From CAZEAN01 sp964510225 (GTDB taxonomy: Bacteria > Planctomycetota > Planctomycetia > Isosphaerales > Isosphaeraceae), in the NCBI GenBank assembly GCA_964510225.1, contig CAZEAN010000060.1, positions 1 to 34,856 of the forward strand: a stretch of DNA of 34,856 nt, given 5' to 3'. Every line of letters begins with the position of its first letter. The stretch's first letter is position 1. Shown piece by piece: positions 32,041 through 34,856 of the stretch. The notes below the pieces were generated by a model. It made no database searches. It worked only from the letters and a program-made list of their open reading frames with translations, and had not been told where the DNA came from. The translations under genes and the position numbers were made by a program.

Positions 32041-32615
32041 TATCCTTCCAACTGATTGCTCTGTTCCGAACATCCGGAGAAGCTTGCATCCAAGGCAAGT
32101 ACTCCGCATTTAGAACATCCGGTTGGGATCGATAAGACTCTTCAATAGGTGGTCTTCTTGGGTGGCTCTTTGGAAAGGTCCCCAGATCTTGAGCCAAGTA
32201 TCATTGACTCCCGTCATGAAGCTGGCACTTCTAGATCAGCAGGGAGGTCGAGAACCCGTGCTGGCTGACCGGGGCTAATGTTGCGTCGGAAGAAAGTTTG
32301 GCCATCAGTGGGTCTGCGCCGAGTGTGCCGCAGAACGACTCGAACCACTCCCGAGTCCCACCCAACAGTCAACTACCAACCCAGAGATCAATCGGATCGT
32401 TAAATCAGTAGTTCAGCCAGCCAAGGTAGACCGATCCATCGGTGACTTAGCGCCTACAGATTCTGCAGAGGAGCCGTTTCAAGTTTGGCCCGACTCTGGT
32501 CGGACTTCCCAAGGGCACTGCATCGCCCCATGAGCGAGCCAGAGGTGGACTGCCTCAAGAGAGCCCAGCGGCTAGTTCCGAAGGTCCATCAATCAATCCA
32601 TCAAGAGGATTCCAC
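32041..32615. other. Gene-free region with short coding-like stretches
   Basis: No intact gene can be supported in these 575 bases. GAACATCCGG occurs twice (about 32069 and 32112). On the plus strand the frame after a stop at 32276-32278 is open for 84 codons to 32533 and reads KFGHQWVCAECAAERLEPLP early on, with a CxxC, but lacks a usual start codon. On the minus strand a short frame ends MTGVNDTWLKIWGPFQ through SLIDPNRMF. These may be relics or chance. Confidence 0.4.
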
Positions 32616-34856
32616 TCACGAGATTTCTGGGTCACCTTCCTCCGAGTCTTCTGAGGCTGTAGCCCCCACGTCATCGACCGGAGAAGCGGTTGATTCCGTA
32701 TTCTCATCAGAAGAGACGATACCAGGTTCTTCTCTTTCAGAATCGATCTCCGAGTCGAGTTCTTCGGTCGGGAGCTTGGCGAGCGAGCCGACACTGTCAC
32801 TTTCATCCAATCGGATTAGACGGACTCCCTGTGTATTGCGGCCGATCGAGCTCACATCCGCCATCCGGGTCCGAATCAAGATTCCCCCAACGGTCGTGAT
32901 CATCACCTCGTCTTCGTCGACAACTTTCGCAATTGCCACCACGGTTCCGTTGCGATCGGTCGTCTTAATATCGATCAAGCCTTTGCCCCCGCGTCCTTGC
33001 GTCCGGTATTCGGAAAGTGAGGTCCGTTTGCCATAACCTCGAGCGCAGACCGTAAGCAACGAGTCGGACTCTTCGTCGCTGTTGGCCACCACCATCCCGA
33101 CAACTTCATCATCGTCGCCAAGCGCGATCCCCCGGACCCCATGCGCGGTCCGCCCCATCGCACGGACATCGGTCTCCGCAAACCTGATCGCCATCCCTTG
33201 CTTAGTCGAGAGCAGGACATGGTCTCCTGTCTTGACCCGACCGACGTCAATGAGTTCATCTCCTTCGTCGAGCCCGATCGCGATGATCCCTCGACCCAAG
33301 GGACGCTTGAATGCTGTCAGAAGTGTTTTCTTGACCGTCCCTTTCCGGGTAACCATGACCAATGACTCATCCTCGGCAAATTCTCTGACGGGGATGAAAC
33401 CCGTGATTCGCTCCCCTTCTTCGAGTTGCAAGAGGTTCACGATCGCCCGACCACTGGCGGTCCGACTCGCTTCGGGAATGTCATAGACTTTGAGCCAGTA
33501 GACTTTGCCTCGATCTGAAAAGAAGAGAATGTAATCGTGCGTCAGGGCAACAAACATATACTGAAGGAAATCATTATCACGCGTGTTTGTCGCGGAGATC
33601 CCACGGCCGCCTCGCCCTTGGGATCGGTACGTGGAAGGAGGCAAACGTTTGATATAGCCGTCATGAGTAATGGTGACAACCATGTACTCTTCACGGATGA
33701 GAGCTTCTTTGTCAAAATTACCGATTTCTTCGCTACTAATAACCGAGCGCCGAGGGTCGGAATACTTCTGCTTCAGTTCACGGAGGTCGGCCCGGATCAG
33801 GTCGTAAATGAGTTGTTCATCGGCGAGAATGGCCTCGAACCGCGCAATTTCCTCGCGGAGCTTGCGGTATTCGTCAGCGAGCTTGTCGGCTTCGAGACCG
33901 GTCAGTTGTTGGAGCCGCATCGCGAGGATCGCGTCGGCTTGATTGCGCGTTAGAGGGCCGGTCGCCCGAGCTTCGGGATCATCAAGGGCCCGGCGGAGGA
34001 TCTGGTCCGATACTTCCAGACCCATCAATCTTGCTTTGGCTTCAACCGGGTTTGCCGAGGTCCGGATTAATCGAATGACTTCATCAATGTAGTGCAGCGC
34101 GATCAACAAGCCTTCAACGATGTGAGCACGCTGTCGGGCTTGCTTGAGTTGGTACTGAGTCCGACGTCGGATCACATTAACCCGGTGATCCAGGAAGAGC
34201 CGGAGCATTTCCTGAAGGGGGAGAGTTCTCGGCCGACCATCAACCAGCGCGAGCATAATCACGCTAAACGTATCTTGAAGCGGCGTGTACTGGAAAATCT
34301 GATTGAGGATGACGTTCGGGTCTTCACCACGCTTGATCGTTACCGTGATCCGGACAGGTTGTTTTAGGTCACTATAATCATTGACTGCGGTGATCCCATT
34401 CACGCGACCGCTGTTGACCAGGTCTGCAATTTTCTTCTCGACGACATCCTTCGTGAGTTGGTACGGAATCTCGGTGAAACTGATGTTGGTCCGACCGTCC
34501 TTGAGTTCCTCCATCTCGTACTTGGCCCGGAGCGTGATCCGGCCTCGGCCGGTCCGGTAAGCTTCCATGATCCCGAAGCGGCCGCAGATCGTCGCTCCAG
34601 TCGGAAAGTCGGGACCGGGAAGATGTTCGAGCAAGCCATGGAGGTCGATCTCCGGGTTGTCGATCATCGCGACCAACGCATCACAGACCTCGCCGAGATT
34701 GTGCGGCGGGATGCTCGTCGCCATCCCGACGGCGATCCCGCCTGATCCGTTAACCAATAGGTTTGGGAACTTCGAAGGTAAGACCCGGGGTTCTTCGTGC
34801 TTCCCGTCGTAGTTCGGCTGATAGTCGACGGTGTCGTACTGGATGCTGCGCATCCG
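32616..34856 (-). CDS. gyrA: DNA gyrase subunit A, partial (N-terminus outside window)
   Basis: GyrA cuts and rejoins DNA in the gyrase A2B2 complex. The window edge removes about the first 140-150 residues, including the catalytic tyrosine (Tyr122 in E. coli), so this part cannot be checked. What remains begins in the segment before QYDTVDYQPNYDG and LPSKFPNLLVNGSGGIAVGM then ATSIPPHNLGEV, continues through the tower and coiled-coil (LTRNQADAILAMRLQQLTGL), and ends in the beta-pinwheel C-terminal domain. The GyrA box is present as QGRGGRG in YRSQGRGGRGIS, which marks gyrase and argues against ParC; a second QGRGGKG lies later in the domain. The C-terminal tail of about 55 residues is acidic and Ser/Glu/Asp-rich (SEREEPGIVSSDENTES), as in many GyrA proteins. 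About 746 residues are seen. Confidence 0.95.
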   Translation of the reverse strand, partial: RMRSIQYDTVDYQPNYDGKHEEPRVLPSKFPNLLVNGSGGIAVGMATSIPPHNLGEVCDALVAMIDNPEIDLHGLLEHLPGPDFPTGATICGRFGIMEAYRTGRGRITLRAKYEMEELKDGRTNISFTEIPYQLTKDVVEKKIADLVNSGRVNGITAVNDYSDLKQPVRITVTIKRGEDPNVILNQIFQYTPLQDTFSVIMLALVDGRPRTLPLQEMLRLFLDHRVNVIRRRTQYQLKQARQRAHIVEGLLIALHYIDEVIRLIRTSANPVEAKARLMGLEVSDQILRRALDDPEARATGPLTRNQADAILAMRLQQLTGLEADKLADEYRKLREEIARFEAILADEQLIYDLIRADLRELKQKYSDPRRSVISSEEIGNFDKEALIREEYMVVTITHDGYIKRLPPSTYRSQGRGGRGISATNTRDNDFLQYMFVALTHDYILFFSDRGKVYWLKVYDIPEASRTASGRAIVNLLQLEEGERITGFIPVREFAEDESLVMVTRKGTVKKTLLTAFKRPLGRGIIAIGLDEGDELIDVGRVKTGDHVLLSTKQGMAIRFAETDVRAMGRTAHGVRGIALGDDDEVVGMVVANSDEESDSLLTVCARGYGKRTSLSEYRTQGRGGKGLIDIKTTDRNGTVVAIAKVVDEDEVMITTVGGILIRTRMADVSSIGRNTQGVRLIRLDESDSVGSLAKLPTEELDSEIDSEREEPGIVSSDENTESTASPVDDVGATASEDSEEGDPEIS

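Overview
The window looks like chromosomal DNA from a member of the Planctomycetota. The main evidence is a DUF1559 pseudopilin-like protein (prepilin N-terminus plus an H-G-G-N...DGSVRF C-terminus) next to a small lipoprotein, a RedB-like thioredoxin-fold protein, and long runs of short operons with modest Shine-Dalgarno signals. No rRNA, tRNA, CRISPR array or phage module was recognised. Functions are assigned by reading motifs only; no database search was run.

Left edge (1-617): the remains of an ISKra4-type transposase with an internal deletion that joins its two ends in different frames. It abuts the 5' part of an ABC-2 type permease gene on the other strand, which is cut short there. 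882-5131: a three-subunit molybdenum hydroxylase operon of the PaoABC/YagTSR type (Tat-exported 2Fe-2S subunit, molybdopterin subunit, FAD subunit), followed by a small cysteine-containing protein of unknown function. 5198-8718: a divergent pair of membrane proteins, an MBOAT-like acyltransferase (-) and a GT39/ArnT-like glycosyltransferase (+). 8719-9984: a gene-free stretch with strong RNA hairpins, then a secreted protein built from short repeats (LPKxx, xEQCYP, Gln/Tyr/Ser-rich) and closed by a very strong terminator.

10154-14142 (+): xseA and xseB (exonuclease VII), an enolase-superfamily enzyme of the OSBS/N-acylamino-acid racemase group, and an M20 peptidase resembling carboxypeptidase G2. 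14193-19271 (-): a tight signalling operon, read right to left: RedB-like thiol protein, large membrane hybrid histidine kinase (PAS-GAF-HisKA-HATPase-REC-REC), CheY-like receiver, and a receiver-GGDEF diguanylate cyclase. The last two junctions are 4-nt ATGA overlaps. The likely output is c-di-GMP. 19473-20378 (+): an SGNH-hydrolase-like lipoprotein whose 3' end overlaps dxs by 39 bp. 20340-23200 (-): ispA-dxs, isoprenoid precursor synthesis.

23384-30943 (-): a COG3375-type GNAT protein, DUF1559 protein, small lipoprotein, TPR membrane protein, a decayed remnant of a second COG3375 gene, a RimJ-like GNAT, rhamnulokinase, and an SDR epimerase/reductase of the GDP-4-keto-6-deoxymannose reductase type. 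31294-32040 (+): a zinc-ribbon membrane protein. 32616 to the right edge (-): gyrA, lacking its N-terminus because the window ends.

The items most worth a second look are the redox-protein/kinase/c-di-GMP operon, the repeat protein with its structured leader region, the small protein attached to the molybdenum hydroxylase operon, and the decayed or disrupted genes at both IS- and GNAT-related sites.
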